Notes: a model not told the origin generated them from the letters alone. A stretch of 64,000 nt of DNA from Tatumella sp. JGM91 (GCF_018257575.1 NZ_JAERJP010000011.1:124001-188000), one strand, 5' to 3'; positions 35,233 to 45,675 are shown, numbered from the stretch's first letter. Numbers and translations are program-made.

Positions 35233-36039
35233 ATGTCAGCAGATAATGATACAGCTGTATATCAGGGGGTAACCGCCCCGGTTGCCCGGGCAGCATTTCG
35301 TCAGGGGCGGGTGATGCCGACTGCCGGTATTGCCCCCGGCATGACCCAGGCCAATATGATTGCTTTACCGGCCGACAGGGCCTGGGATTTTTTGCTGTAT
35401 GCGCAGCGTAACCCCAAAGCCTGTCCGGTACTGGATGTGATAGAAGCCGGAAAAACAACGACCCCGCTGGCAGCAGGCGCAGATATCAGCCGCGATCTTC
35501 CTCTATACCGGGTCTGGCGGGATGGCGCACTGGCCGAAGAAATTGCCGATGCGTCGTCACTCTGGGCACAGCATCCGGATCTGGTGACCTTTCTTATTGG
35601 CTGTAGTTTTACCTTTGAGACACCGTTGCAGCAAGCCGGTATTGAGATCCGGCATATTAGCGCCGGTTGTAATGTCCCCATGTATCGCACTAACCGTCAG
35701 TGTCGTCCGGCGGGATGTTTACAGGGCGAAATGGTGGTTTCAATGCGGCCGGTGGCGGCGGATCGGGTAGCAGATGCGGTGGCAATCACTGCCCGCTATC
35801 CCGCAGTACATGGTGCGCCGGTACATATTGGTGAGCCTGCGGCACTGGGGATCCGTGATCTGGCGCAGCCTGACTTCGGTGATGCCGTACAGATTAAACC
35901 GGGGGAAATCCCCGTGTTCTGGGCCTGCGGAGTGACTCCCCAGGCGGCAGTGATGGCCTCGCGGTTACCTTTTGCTATCAGCCACGCTCCGGGCCATATG
36001 TTTATTACTGATATCGCCGACAGCAGCTTTCATGTATGA
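35233..36039 (+). CDS. YcsI/DUF1445-family putative hydro-lyase
   Basis: The 268 residues match the DUF1445 family (B. subtilis YcsI, D-glutamate-cyclase-like), annotated as putative hydro-lyases. Conserved stretches are [34 protein letters not shown] (about 38-70), [13 protein letters not shown] (about 120-132), YRTNRQC and [12 protein letters not shown]. The end [15 protein letters not shown] ([11 protein letters not shown]) is also typical. It likely acts on the compound brought in by the MFS carrier upstream. Confidence 0.88.
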   Translation: MSADNDTAVYQGVTAPVARAAFRQGRVMPTAGIAPGMTQANMIALPADRAWDFLLYAQRNPKACPVLDVIEAGKTTTPLAAGADISRDLPLYRVWRDGALAEEIADASSLWAQHPDLVTFLIGCSFTFETPLQQAGIEIRHISAGCNVPMYRTNRQCRPAGCLQGEMVVSMRPVAADRVADAVAITARYPAVHGAPVHIGEPAALGIRDLAQPDFGDAVQIKPGEIPVFWACGVTPQAAVMASRLPFAISHAPGHMFITDIADSSFHV

Positions 36040-36046
36040 CAACGGA

Positions 36047-36949
36047 TTATTCCCTGTCATGGGGGGACTGACCGGCCTGCGGGCCGGCAGCAAGGGCAGC
36101 GACAGTCTTTTCACCACTGGCATCCAGTGGCAGGTAAACCAGCAACCTCGAACCATCGCGTGGTGCTGAATACCAGTTCATCTGCTGCAGAGTAATAGTA
36201 CCAAGTTGCGGATGGTTAAAGTTCTTTATATGATTTTCGATGCTGCGGATTTCATAGTGCTGATTCCACAATTCATGAAACCGCGGAGATACGGTAAAAA
36301 AACGTTCCAGCAGCGTATCCCAGCGCGGGTCCCCGCGGTATTCTGCCATTCCGGCACGGAAATAAGCGACAAATACGGGTAACACTTTGTCTTCCCCACA
36401 GAAACGGCTGCGCCATTCGGCACTGGTCAGGTACTGATAAATACAGTTGCGATCTTCCGGCGGTACCTGATCCAGGTCGACGCCCATTAACCGGCAAAAA
36501 CTCTGGTTATAGCCAATCAGATCAAAATTAGGCCGTTCCAGTGCCGCCGGATTAGGCATCAGCGATCGTAGCAGCCGCTGGGAAGCGGGCCCGGCTTGCT
36601 GACACACGGAAGAAGGCGGCTCTCCGGGCACCGGCAGTCCCGCCAGTATAAACAGGTAGCGGGTTTCGGCCGGGGTACATTGCAGTGCCTGGCTGACCGA
36701 GGCCAGTACGGCAGCCGAAGGTTTCATCTGCCGGCCCTGTTCCAGCCAGGTATACCAGGTCACCCCGACATCGGCCAGCATGGCCACTTCTTCCCTGCGC
36801 AGACCGGGTGTCCGGCGACGGCCACTGCGCGGTAATCCAAGCCTTTGAGGATCAAGACTTTCTCTGCGGGTACGTAAAAAGGTGGCCAGCAGCTGGCGGC
36901 TGTTTCTTTCAGGAGAACTGAGGGTGGCCTGGCGGGTGATGATAGTCAC
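36047..36949 (-). CDS. XRE-family regulator with MmyB-like ligand domain
   Basis: Regulator of 300 residues. The N-terminal helix-turn-helix (about 15-85) contains RTPGLRREEVAMLADVGVTWYTWLEQGR, typical of the helix_turn_helix_31 type. A C-terminal MmyB-like domain (about 110-270) has LIGYNQSFCRLMG and is thought to bind a small hydrophobic ligand. It is divergent from a DHA2 drug exporter, with a 9-8-9 inverted repeat between them. A repressor of the exporter is the simplest reading. Confidence 0.85.
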   Translation of the reverse strand: MTIITRQATLSSPERNSRQLLATFLRTRRESLDPQRLGLPRSGRRRTPGLRREEVAMLADVGVTWYTWLEQGRQMKPSAAVLASVSQALQCTPAETRYLFILAGLPVPGEPPSSVCQQAGPASQRLLRSLMPNPAALERPNFDLIGYNQSFCRLMGVDLDQVPPEDRNCIYQYLTSAEWRSRFCGEDKVLPVFVAYFRAGMAEYRGDPRWDTLLERFFTVSPRFHELWNQHYEIRSIENHIKNFNHPQLGTITLQQMNWYSAPRDGSRLLVYLPLDASGEKTVAALAAGPQAGQSPHDRE

Positions 36950-36973
36950 TGAAACTCCTGCATAGTAGTGCCA

Positions 36974-36999
36974 GTACCAGTATAAACAGCTACTGGTAC
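36974..36999. promoter_or_regulatory. Inverted-repeat operator between the XRE gene and the MFS exporter
   Basis: GTACCAGTA (36974-36982) and TACTGGTAC (36991-36999) form a perfect 9-bp inverted repeat with an 8-base spacer. It lies 25 bases upstream of the regulator start and 57 bases upstream of the exporter start. Confidence 0.65.
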
Positions 37000-37056
37000 C
37001 CTGTTAAATTATCGTCAATACTACGGCCAGAAAGTGAATCACGCAACGGAGTTTCA

Positions 37057-38478
37057 ATGAACGCTTCACCTGCCTCGCCGGGGAAAATCGGCCTGATACT
37101 GTTATTAACCGCCCAAATGCTGCCACTGATCGATACGTCGATTACTAATGTGGCACTGGACTCTATTACCCGTTCTCTGGCGAGTACTGCCACAGATCTG
37201 GAGCTGATTGTCGCCCTGTACGGGGTGGCATTTGCTGTTTGTCTGGCCGTTGGCAGTAAACTGGGTGACAACTATGGCCGGCGGCGGGTACTGCTGGCCG
37301 GGGTGGTTATTTTTGGTATTGCTTCATTATTTTGTGGTCTGGCCGGAAGCGTCAATACCCTGTTAGTGTCGCGGACAATACAGGGGGCCGGAGCGGCATT
37401 AATTGTCCCGCAGATCCTCGCCACTCTGCATGTGACGCTGAAAGGCACTGCCCATGCGCGGGCGATCAGTCTGTACAGCGGGATCGGCGGTATCGCCTTT
37501 ATTATCGGTCAGATGGGGGGCGGCTGGCTGGTTTCGGCGGATATCGCCGGTCTGGGCTGGCGTAATGCCTTTTTTATTAATGTTCCTATTTGCCTGCTGG
37601 TATTGCTGTTCAGCCGGCACTTTATTCCTGAAACCCGTAGTGACAGGGCATCACGTATCGACTGGCAGGGCACATTGTTACTGGCAATCATTCTTTGCTG
37701 TCTGTTGTTTCCGCTGGCTCTCGGCCCCTCTCTGCACTGGCCGTGGCAAATGCAAGTGATGCTGCTGATTACTGTGCCACTGGCATTACTGATGCGTAAA
37801 GGGGCGCTGGCCCAGCAACAGCGCGGTCAGCAGCCGCTGTTACCGCCGCATTTGCTGAAACTGCCAGGGGTACGCTTTAGTTTATTGATCGCATTTCTTT
37901 TTTTCAGCTGCTGGTCAGGATTTATGTTCTGCATGGCACTGACGTTACAGGCCGGTGCCGGAATGGGGCCCTTACAGTCGGGAAACAGTTTTATTGTGCT
38001 GGGAGTGGCTTATTTTCTGTCGGCACTCTATGCCCCGAAGCTGATCCGTCGTTATTCGACGGCCCCGGTGTTACTGACCGGCATTTTAATTCAGGTCAGC
38101 GGGGTATTGGTGCTGATGATGACCCTCTGGATACTGGGGAATTCAACCGGCGCCCTGGCTATCGCCCCGGGCAGCATTTTACTTGGGCTGGGTCAGGCAA
38201 TTATTGTTAACTGCTTTTACCGGGTAGGGATGCGGGATATCCCGGCCAGCGATGCCGGGGCCGGAAGCGCGATTCTCAGTACCCTGCAGCAGGCAGCCCT
38301 TGGATTAGGTCCTGCCGTTGCCGGTGCAGTTTACCTGCATCAGTATCATCAGCAGGGCAGTTACCCGCAGGCGATGGCCGGGTTTCTGGCCGCCGAAGCG
38401 CTGGTCATGCTGATTCTGGCAGCGGCAACCCTGATAAAACGTAAATCTCTTGCAGAACTGGCACCGGCCGGACAGTAA
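37057..38478 (+). CDS. MFS exporter, DHA2 family (multidrug type)
   Basis: Drug:proton antiporter of the EmrB/QacA class, 473 residues and 14 expected helices. Motifs are LPLIDTSITNVALDSI (motif D1-like), GSKLGDNYGRRRVLLAG (motif A) and GAGAALIVPQIL. There is no EmrA-type fusion protein next to it, so it probably acts alone. Control by the divergent XRE regulator is inferred from position and the shared operator. Confidence 0.85.
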   Translation: MNASPASPGKIGLILLLTAQMLPLIDTSITNVALDSITRSLASTATDLELIVALYGVAFAVCLAVGSKLGDNYGRRRVLLAGVVIFGIASLFCGLAGSVNTLLVSRTIQGAGAALIVPQILATLHVTLKGTAHARAISLYSGIGGIAFIIGQMGGGWLVSADIAGLGWRNAFFINVPICLLVLLFSRHFIPETRSDRASRIDWQGTLLLAIILCCLLFPLALGPSLHWPWQMQVMLLITVPLALLMRKGALAQQQRGQQPLLPPHLLKLPGVRFSLLIAFLFFSCWSGFMFCMALTLQAGAGMGPLQSGNSFIVLGVAYFLSALYAPKLIRRYSTAPVLLTGILIQVSGVLVLMMTLWILGNSTGALAIAPGSILLGLGQAIIVNCFYRVGMRDIPASDAGAGSAILSTLQQAALGLGPAVAGAVYLHQYHQQGSYPQAMAGFLAAEALVMLILAAATLIKRKSLAELAPAGQ

Positions 38479-38583
38479 ATGGCGGCAGCGATGGCACTCA
38501 GGCACAGTGCTATCCGGTCAGGGGCTATTACCGGCCATATTGTGTTCGCCGCCTGCTCCCCCCGGCAGGCGGATGGGTCGTAA

Positions 38584-39519
<936 letters not shown>

Positions 39520-39532
39520 CAGGGCAGAAACT

Positions 39533-40414
39533 TCAGCGGGATTTATACTTACCGATAAGCCCCGGTACTACCAGTGACAAGACAATAATCAGACAGCCGA
39601 CAATCTGATCGATGTTGATTTTTTCGGCCAGAATCAGGTACGAAAAGACATACGCCGCCGGCAATTCGATGGTCACCAGCATACCGGCCAGTGACGGGGC
39701 GGTTCTTGGCATCCCCAGCCCGAACAGTAATACGGGCAGTATTGACGAGAATACGGCGGTTAACAGCGACCAGTAACTGTCGGTGGTAAACGGCGAAATA
39801 TCGACGTTATCTTTCATGACACAGATGGCGGTAATAAACGCCCCGAGAGTCAGTAATCTGGCCTTATCAATAACACGGCTTTCTTTGGCTATCTGTGACG
39901 ACGAAAGTATCACCAGGCTATAGCAGAGAGCCGCCCCCAGTCCCCAGCTGATACCGATAATGTTCAGGCGCATCGACCCGCGAAAGACCCCGGTGGCAAT
40001 GGCGACCCCGGTGATAATACAGAGTAACAACAGTATATCTTTACGGGCGACAGGCGTTCTTCTGATAATGGCGTTAATGAGCGGCACAATCCATGACGAC
40101 TGCATCATCAGTAATGTTGCTGTCGGGACTCCGATATAAAAGACCGACTGAAAAAAGCAGTAAGTGACGCCCAGTAGCGGCATCCCTGTAAACAAGGCGA
40201 TAGCTTTTTCTCTGGTCGGGATGGTGGCTTTTTTATTCCGGGTAAACTCCGACAGCACAAAAAACAGAATAAAAGAGAATAAGTATTGTGTGGCAATAAT
40301 GTTACTGGTGTGTGCGCCATGGCGGAGTGCCAGACTGAGTATAATCCCCGGCATGCCATAACAGATGGCTCCTGCAATGATCATTATTGCGCCAGCAGCG
40401 TGTTTATTTAACAT
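39533..40414 (-). CDS. EamA/DMT-superfamily transporter
   Basis: Inner-membrane metabolite exporter of ten expected helices. The ATG at 40414 follows AAAGGAGCAATA; a longer frame to 40456 lacks a ribosome site, so 293 residues are preferred. Two EamA repeats are visible, the second starting near GISWGLGAALCYSLVILSSS and ending with ILAEKINIDQIVGCLIIVLSLVVPG. Substrate unknown. Confidence 0.82.
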   Translation of the reverse strand: MLNKHAAGAIMIIAGAICYGMPGIILSLALRHGAHTSNIIATQYLFSFILFFVLSEFTRNKKATIPTREKAIALFTGMPLLGVTYCFFQSVFYIGVPTATLLMMQSSWIVPLINAIIRRTPVARKDILLLLCIITGVAIATGVFRGSMRLNIIGISWGLGAALCYSLVILSSSQIAKESRVIDKARLLTLGAFITAICVMKDNVDISPFTTDSYWSLLTAVFSSILPVLLFGLGMPRTAPSLAGMLVTIELPAAYVFSYLILAEKINIDQIVGCLIIVLSLVVPGLIGKYKSR

Positions 40415-40723
40415 TATTGCTCCTTTAAATAACCGATACTCCAGCCTGCCACCCACGGCTCTGTCGTTATGATTAGTGTATGCAAATGAATTAACATCAA
40501 TAATTAAGATGTTTCCGGCCGGTTATTGATAACACAGAGACCGGTACAGCCGGCAGCCGAAACCTGCCGGGAAGGGTATTGCACCATCAGTATTGTTGTT
40601 CCACTGCCCGGTCACTGGCCGGTTTCAGATGAAAACGGCTAAAGTATAGCAGCGAAAAGGTGGCTTGAGCAGGGATAATTCTGAGAAGCAGTGTAGGTCA
40701 GTGGCGGGAAAATTAACTGGCCA
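40415..40723. other. Intergenic, no gene seen
   Basis: Contains the promoter region of the EamA gene (AT-rich near 40470-40510). No terminator with a T run could be assigned to the DgkA-like gene ending at 40724. Confidence 0.4.
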
Positions 40724-41089
40724 TCAGCCCCACACCAGTACCACGGTCCACACCAGAATAGTCAGGGTTACGGCCACCAGCTGGGCGGCACCGCTGATAT
40801 CCTTTGCTCTTTTTGAAAGGGGGTGGATCTGTGAGGATATGCGGTCAACGACGGTTTCGATGGCCGTATTCAGGAGTTCCACCACCAGTAACAAGAAACT
40901 GCAGGCGATCAATAGCAGTTTTTCCAGCGGCGGGACAGGCAAAAACAGGATAATGACCAGCAGCACACTATTAATAATGATTAACTGACGAAAAGCCTCT
41001 TCCGTAGAGAGTGCATTTTTAAACCCCTGCCAGGAGTTATTGATACTGGCAGTTAATCTTGCTAATCCTTTTTTTCTGCTCAGATTCAT
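40724..41089 (-). CDS. DgkA-like lipid kinase, candidate ceramide kinase
   Basis: Integral-membrane kinase of the prokaryotic DgkA family, 121 residues, three transmembrane helices. The active-site block VVELLNTAIETVVDRISSQIHPLSKRAKDISGAA carries Glu71, Asn74 and Glu78, equivalent to E. coli Glu69, Asn72 and Glu76. Outside that block it diverges strongly from E. coli DgkA, and it is not in the usual plsB-dgkA-lexA setting, so it is probably a second paralog. It lies 144 bases downstream of the ceramide-synthase-like gene on the same strand. E. coli DgkA is known to phosphorylate ceramide in vitro, so ceramide 1-phosphate formation is a reasonable inference; diacylglycerol recycling is the alternative. 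Confidence 0.88.
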   Translation of the reverse strand: MNLSRKKGLARLTASINNSWQGFKNALSTEEAFRQLIIINSVLLVIILFLPVPPLEKLLLIACSFLLLVVELLNTAIETVVDRISSQIHPLSKRAKDISGAAQLVAVTLTILVWTVVLVWG

Positions 41090-41233
41090 AAAAATAATAT
41101 TTTCCTTGTTGCGGTCAGTGTTAACCCGCGCTGGCCGGTCAGCACCGGCAGTAACAGGGTGATTACCGCCTTCTCAGTCACAGTTCTTCGTCTGTCACAG
41201 GTCAACGGGTAATTGCCCTGTGGGGGGCTGAGG

Positions 41234-42370
41234 CTATACCGGCGATGACAGTTGTTTATGATAGATACGGTAGCGTTTATAAACCACGGCACCAATCCGC
41301 TCCAGGATAGTGCGCATTCCGCTATTCGATTCCAAAATCCACGACATTTCCAGGCAATCAATCCGGTGGCGGGCGAAAGGCTCACGTAATGCTTCGATCA
41401 GTAATAAGGCAATAACCGGCCCGAGGCGGCTGAACTGATATTCGTGACGGACGCCCATTAAAGGGACTCTGGCTGTGCGTACACCACGGATTTTCAATCG
41501 CCACAATAGCCGGGCCCAGCCAAAGGGGAACAGGCTGCCATTCAGGCCGTTAATGGCTTCATTAATATTGGGCAGGCCGACGATAAATGCGCAGGGCACG
41601 CCATTGATTTCGGCAATGTAAATCATATCATCGGGCACCAGATATTTCAGTTGTCCCCCCATAGTGGCGAATTCATGGGCAGTAAAGGGGACAAATCCGC
41701 GGTTGTGCTGCCAGCCGGAGTTGAAAATATCACGCAGCAACTGCATTTCTGCGGAGAACTGCTTACGGTCCAGACGCCGAAGGGTGACTTTGCTGCTGGC
41801 CTGTGACATCAGTTTTCTCAGTGAGTCTGAGAAACACAGGTCTGTCCTTTTCATCCGGTAGGCCAGTAAATCCGTATCCTGAGCGTATCCCTGTTGTTCC
41901 AGACAGGCAGCGTAATAGGGTTTACCGTGGTTCATCATCGCCGACGGCGGGGTATCAAAACCGTCAATCAGTAATCCGCTTTCCTGATTAATATTCAGGC
42001 TAAAGGGACCGGTAATCATCACTGCCCCTTTGGACCGCAGCCAGGCCTCTGCAGCAGTAAATAATGCAGCGAATACGGCATTATCGTCGATAGCATCAAT
42101 CATACCGAAATGACCACTCTGGTTACCGTATAACTGCTGATGCAGGCGGTCGATCTGTGCCGTAATTCGTCCGACGATATGACCATTTTTTCTGGCCAGC
42201 CACGCCTGCCATTCGATATGTTCTGCAGCCGGATTTTTGTCTGAAAGATGTTCTGCACGTTCGACAAATAAAGGAATGATCCAGTTCGGGTCATCAGGGT
42301 ACAATGATGAAGGAAAATTAATAAAATCTTTAAGATCGTCTTTATCCTGTACAGCGTCAATTTGAATCAT
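41234..42370 (-). CDS. bcerS: bCerS-type GNAT N-acyltransferase (bacterial ceramide synthase)
   Basis: The 378 residues belong to the GNAT-like family (often mislabelled dATP pyrophosphohydrolase) that includes the Caulobacter ceramide synthase bCerS, which N-acylates the sphingoid base. Typical parts are FINFPSSLYPDDPNWIIPLFVERAEHL (about 17-43), GRITAQIDRLH, GPFSLNINQESGLLIDGFDTPPSAMM (about 121-146) with PYYAACLEQQGY, and a second GNAT fold in the C-terminal half. It is divergent from the acyl-ligase/SDR/ACP/SPT operon across 612 bases, which gives the strongest support for the assignment. The family is broad, so another amine substrate remains possible. Confidence 0.78.
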   Translation of the reverse strand: MIQIDAVQDKDDLKDFINFPSSLYPDDPNWIIPLFVERAEHLSDKNPAAEHIEWQAWLARKNGHIVGRITAQIDRLHQQLYGNQSGHFGMIDAIDDNAVFAALFTAAEAWLRSKGAVMITGPFSLNINQESGLLIDGFDTPPSAMMNHGKPYYAACLEQQGYAQDTDLLAYRMKRTDLCFSDSLRKLMSQASSKVTLRRLDRKQFSAEMQLLRDIFNSGWQHNRGFVPFTAHEFATMGGQLKYLVPDDMIYIAEINGVPCAFIVGLPNINEAINGLNGSLFPFGWARLLWRLKIRGVRTARVPLMGVRHEYQFSRLGPVIALLLIEALREPFARHRIDCLEMSWILESNSGMRTILERIGAVVYKRYRIYHKQLSSPV

Positions 42371-42982
42371 AAAAAGCCTTAAATAATATTACCGGCATCA
42401 GCCAGTACCGGTCAGTAACGGGGTATTTATATAACGGATATACTCACTGCCTCAGCAGCATTATTTCTTTCATTTATCTGAATAATAACTGGCGGAAAAT
42501 ATAATTTCATATTATATCCGATGGCTATTGCTATTCTCTTGCGGATGAAAAGTAATGACAGATATTTTTATAAAGCGTTAATCGTTTGGTGCTATTCAAA
42601 ATAATAGTTAATTAATGATTAGCTCCTGTTAATCGGAGTTTAAGATTTTTTCAATCTGTTATACTGTATTTTTATCACTTAATGCCTTTGGGTGCTGTAA
42701 AACAAATCAGAGATTCACTTTTAAACTACTTCCGGTTATTGTTTACGATATGTTTAACTTTGTTCGATCGCCGATAATACAAGGTGACTTTATAATGTTC
42801 CGGTTATAGCAGGGAAGTTTAGCTGCTGCTTGTTATTCTCACGGAGGTAAGCTGAAATAAAAATATTATCCTTTAGTGCGGGAGGATTTTCTCCGGGGAA
42901 AGCACTATTCAGTGAATGTCTTAAAAAATAAAACAGTAGTTTTTCAACCAATAATATCTGTCGTCGTTGGTGAATTAAATTT
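42371..42982. promoter_or_regulatory. AT-rich divergent region of the sphingolipid locus
   Basis: 612 bases without a supported gene, clearly richer in A+T than the flanking coding sequence. It must carry promoters for the bcerS-dgkA side and the acyl-ligase operon. TATACT at 42660-42665 is a fair -10 element reading right. The AT-richness suggests curved DNA or H-NS binding. No strong palindrome was found. Confidence 0.45.
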
Positions 42983-44734
42983 ATGGCTAATTTTTCTGTT
43001 AAAGAAACCAGTGCTACCCATTCTCTTCCCATGCGTTATGCTGATTTTCCGTCGCTGACGGCAGCGTTAGATTATGCTGCCCGGGGAAACAGCGGAATGA
43101 ATTTCTATGATCGCCGTAATCAGCTGACTGAAGTACTGGACTACACTGAACTCAGGCTACGGGCAGTCTCTGCCGCCGGTCGTTTGCTGTCGCTGGGGCT
43201 GAAAAAAGGTGACCGTGTTGGCTTAATTGCCGAAACCAGCGCCGGGTTTGCTGAGTCATTTTTCGCCTGTCAGTATGCGGGGCTGATTGCGGTCCCGCTG
43301 GCAATTCCGATGGGGATCGGTCAGCGAGCCTCCTATATTACCCGGTTACAGGGCCTGATTAATGACTGCGCACCGGCAGTGATTATTAGCGGTGAAGAGT
43401 GGCTGTCGCTGGTTCGTTCGGCGATGACGCAGGGATCCGGCCCTTATGTCCTCAGTCATCAGGAGATGCGTGCCTTGCCCTGCGGCCGGATACCGCTGAG
43501 CGAACCGTCCGGCGATGATATTGCCTATCTGCAATATACTTCCGGCAGCACGCGCTTTCCGCGCGGGGTGATCATTACCCAGCGGGCGGTCATGGCCAAT
43601 CTGCAGGTCATCAGCCATGATGGCATTAAATTACGTCCCGGCGATCGCTGTGTTTCCTGGCTGCCTTTTTACCATGATATGGGGCTGGTAGGGTTTCTGC
43701 TTACACCGGTGGCGACCCAGTTATCCGTTGATTATCTGCGTACCCAGGACTTCGCCATGCGACCGTTACAGTGGCTGAAACTGATTGATAAAAACCGCGG
43801 TACTGTCACGGTGGCACCACCGTTTGGTTATGATCTCTGTTTACGCCGCAGCAGTGAGAAAGAACTGGCAGGGATGGATCTCTCCTGTCTGCGGGTTGCG
43901 GGGGTCGGTGCCGAACCTATTCCTGCGGAACTGTTAGCCCGGTTCAGTGAGCACTTTGCCGTGGTCGGCGCTAACCCGACGGCATTTATGCCCTGCTATG
44001 GGCTGGCTGAAAATACCCTGGCGGTGAGTTTTTCTGATGAAAACTGCGGCGTACAGACGGATACGATCGACCGCGATATTCTGGAGTACGAGGGGCGGGC
44101 GGCTGTACCATCTGCCCGTACCCGCGCAGTATCTGTGTTTGTTAACTGCGGTAAAGCATTACCCGGTCACCGTATTGAAATCAGAAATGAAGCCGGAATG
44201 AGACTGCCTGAGCAACAGGTCGGCCATATCTGTATTTCCGGCCCCAGCCTGATGAGTGGCTATTTTGGTGACCCGCAAATACGAAAACAACTACTGAATA
44301 ACGGATGGATGGACACGGGAGATCTCGGATACCAGTCGGCAGGTTACCTGTATGTCACCGGACGTAAAAAAGATTTAATTATCATCCGCGGCCGCAATAT
44401 CTGGCCACGGGATATTGAGTATCTGGCGGAGTCGGAACCCGAAGTGAACAGGGGCGATGCCATCGCTTTTGTGACGGAGGATCACGGGGAGAATGCCCGG
44501 ATAATCCTGCAAATCCAGTGTCGGATCAGCTCAGAAGAACGTCGTAAACAGCTGGTCCGCTCGTTATCTGCCAGCATCCAGAGCGAATTCGGGGTGGTGG
44601 TGGAGATCGAACTGTTGCCGCCCCATAGTCTGCCGCGTACTTCTTCCGGTAAACCGGCGAGGGCAGAAGCGAGGAAGCGCTGGATGACCACGGCAGTCTG
44701 TCCTGCGCTGCCGGTCCCCGGATTCGCCCCATGA
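42983..44734 (+). CDS. Fatty acyl-AMP ligase / acyl-ACP synthetase
   Basis: Adenylate-forming enzyme of 583 residues, the usual FAAL length. It activates a fatty acid with ATP and should load it on the ACP encoded two genes downstream. The AMP-binding loop YLQYTSGSTRFPRG has TSGST at 186-190. Further motifs are WLPFYHDMGLVG, CYGLAENTLAVS (A5) and WMDTGDLGY (A7), and GRKKDLIIIRGRNIWPRDIE (A8/hinge). HDMGL and the arrangement around the hinge place it with FAALs rather than acyl-CoA ligases. In Caulobacter an acyl-ACP synthetase has this role in ceramide synthesis. Its stop overlaps the next start (ATGA). Confidence 0.87.
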   Translation: MANFSVKETSATHSLPMRYADFPSLTAALDYAARGNSGMNFYDRRNQLTEVLDYTELRLRAVSAAGRLLSLGLKKGDRVGLIAETSAGFAESFFACQYAGLIAVPLAIPMGIGQRASYITRLQGLINDCAPAVIISGEEWLSLVRSAMTQGSGPYVLSHQEMRALPCGRIPLSEPSGDDIAYLQYTSGSTRFPRGVIITQRAVMANLQVISHDGIKLRPGDRCVSWLPFYHDMGLVGFLLTPVATQLSVDYLRTQDFAMRPLQWLKLIDKNRGTVTVAPPFGYDLCLRRSSEKELAGMDLSCLRVAGVGAEPIPAELLARFSEHFAVVGANPTAFMPCYGLAENTLAVSFSDENCGVQTDTIDRDILEYEGRAAVPSARTRAVSVFVNCGKALPGHRIEIRNEAGMRLPEQQVGHICISGPSLMSGYFGDPQIRKQLLNNGWMDTGDLGYQSAGYLYVTGRKKDLIIIRGRNIWPRDIEYLAESEPEVNRGDAIAFVTEDHGENARIILQIQCRISSEERRKQLVRSLSASIQSEFGVVVEIELLPPHSLPRTSSGKPARAEARKRWMTTAVCPALPVPGFAP

Positions 44735-45645
44735 ACCGTACGGTTGCCCTGACCGGCGGCACCGGCTTTATTGGCCGGTATATCGTCGGTGATTTGCTAC
44801 GACGCGGGTTCAGGATCCGCGCCCTGACCCGTACTCAGCGTTCAGCCCCTGACGCACGGCTAAGCTGGGTGCATGGCTGTCTGGAAAGTCCGCAGGCGCT
44901 CTGTGAACTGGTTCGCGGGGCCGATGATGTGATCCATTGTGCCGGTCAGGTCAGAGGCGGCAGCGAAAACGTTTTTACCCGCACGAATCTGCACGGCAGC
45001 CAGGCGTTGTTACAGGCAGCTTTGCACAGCGGTCAGTGTCGCCGTTTTCTGTTTATCTCTTCTCTGGCCGCCCGCCATCCGGAACTTTCCTGGTACGCCG
45101 CTTCTAAACACCGGGCTGAGCAGCAACTGCAGACGCTTGCAGGAGATATTTCCCTCGGTATCTTCCGGCCGACAGCGGTCTATGGCTGTGGTGATAAAGA
45201 ACTTTACCCGTTATTGAACGGCCTGTTACGCGGGGTATTACCCTGCCCGGCAGGCCATGACGGGACACTTTCTTTTCTGCACGTCAGTGATTTAGCTACT
45301 GCAGTCAGCCAGTGGCTGCTGAGCGCATCTCCGGCCACCGGTATTTATGAACTCTGTGACGGCATGCCAGGAGGCTATAGCTGGAAACGCCTGCAGCTCA
45401 TCGGGGTCAGTGTCCGCCGGGGGCCGGTATGGCGGGCCAGTATCCCGTTAACGGTGCTGAGATTACTGGCGGCGATCTCTGTGCAGTGCCACCGCGTGAC
45501 GGGGAAAGCACCAATGCTTACCCCGGCTAAAATCCGCGAAATCATCCATCCGGACTGGTCTGCCAGTAATCAGCGGCTGACTGCCGCTATCAGCTGGCGT
45601 CCTGAAGTGAGTCTCGAACGTGCTTTACGTGAGCGGCTTTTTTAA
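44731..45645 (+). CDS. NAD(P)-dependent SDR reductase, CerR-like
   Basis: Extended short-chain dehydrogenase of 304 residues. GGTGFIG at 9-15 binds the nucleotide; Ser110/Ser111 and Tyr122-xxx-Lys126 (WYAASKHRAE) form the catalytic set. In Caulobacter the epimerase-like SDR CerR reduces the keto group of 3-oxo-ceramide or the keto base in the sphingolipid pathway. Position between acyl ligase and ACP/SPT genes, with a four-base overlap upstream, argues for the same job here. The family alone would not reveal the substrate. Confidence 0.82.
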   Translation: MNRTVALTGGTGFIGRYIVGDLLRRGFRIRALTRTQRSAPDARLSWVHGCLESPQALCELVRGADDVIHCAGQVRGGSENVFTRTNLHGSQALLQAALHSGQCRRFLFISSLAARHPELSWYAASKHRAEQQLQTLAGDISLGIFRPTAVYGCGDKELYPLLNGLLRGVLPCPAGHDGTLSFLHVSDLATAVSQWLLSASPATGIYELCDGMPGGYSWKRLQLIGVSVRRGPVWRASIPLTVLRLLAAISVQCHRVTGKAPMLTPAKIREIIHPDWSASNQRLTAAISWRPEVSLERALRERLF

Positions 45646-45675
45646 TTCTCTGAACCGAGGTTTTACAACGTAGCT

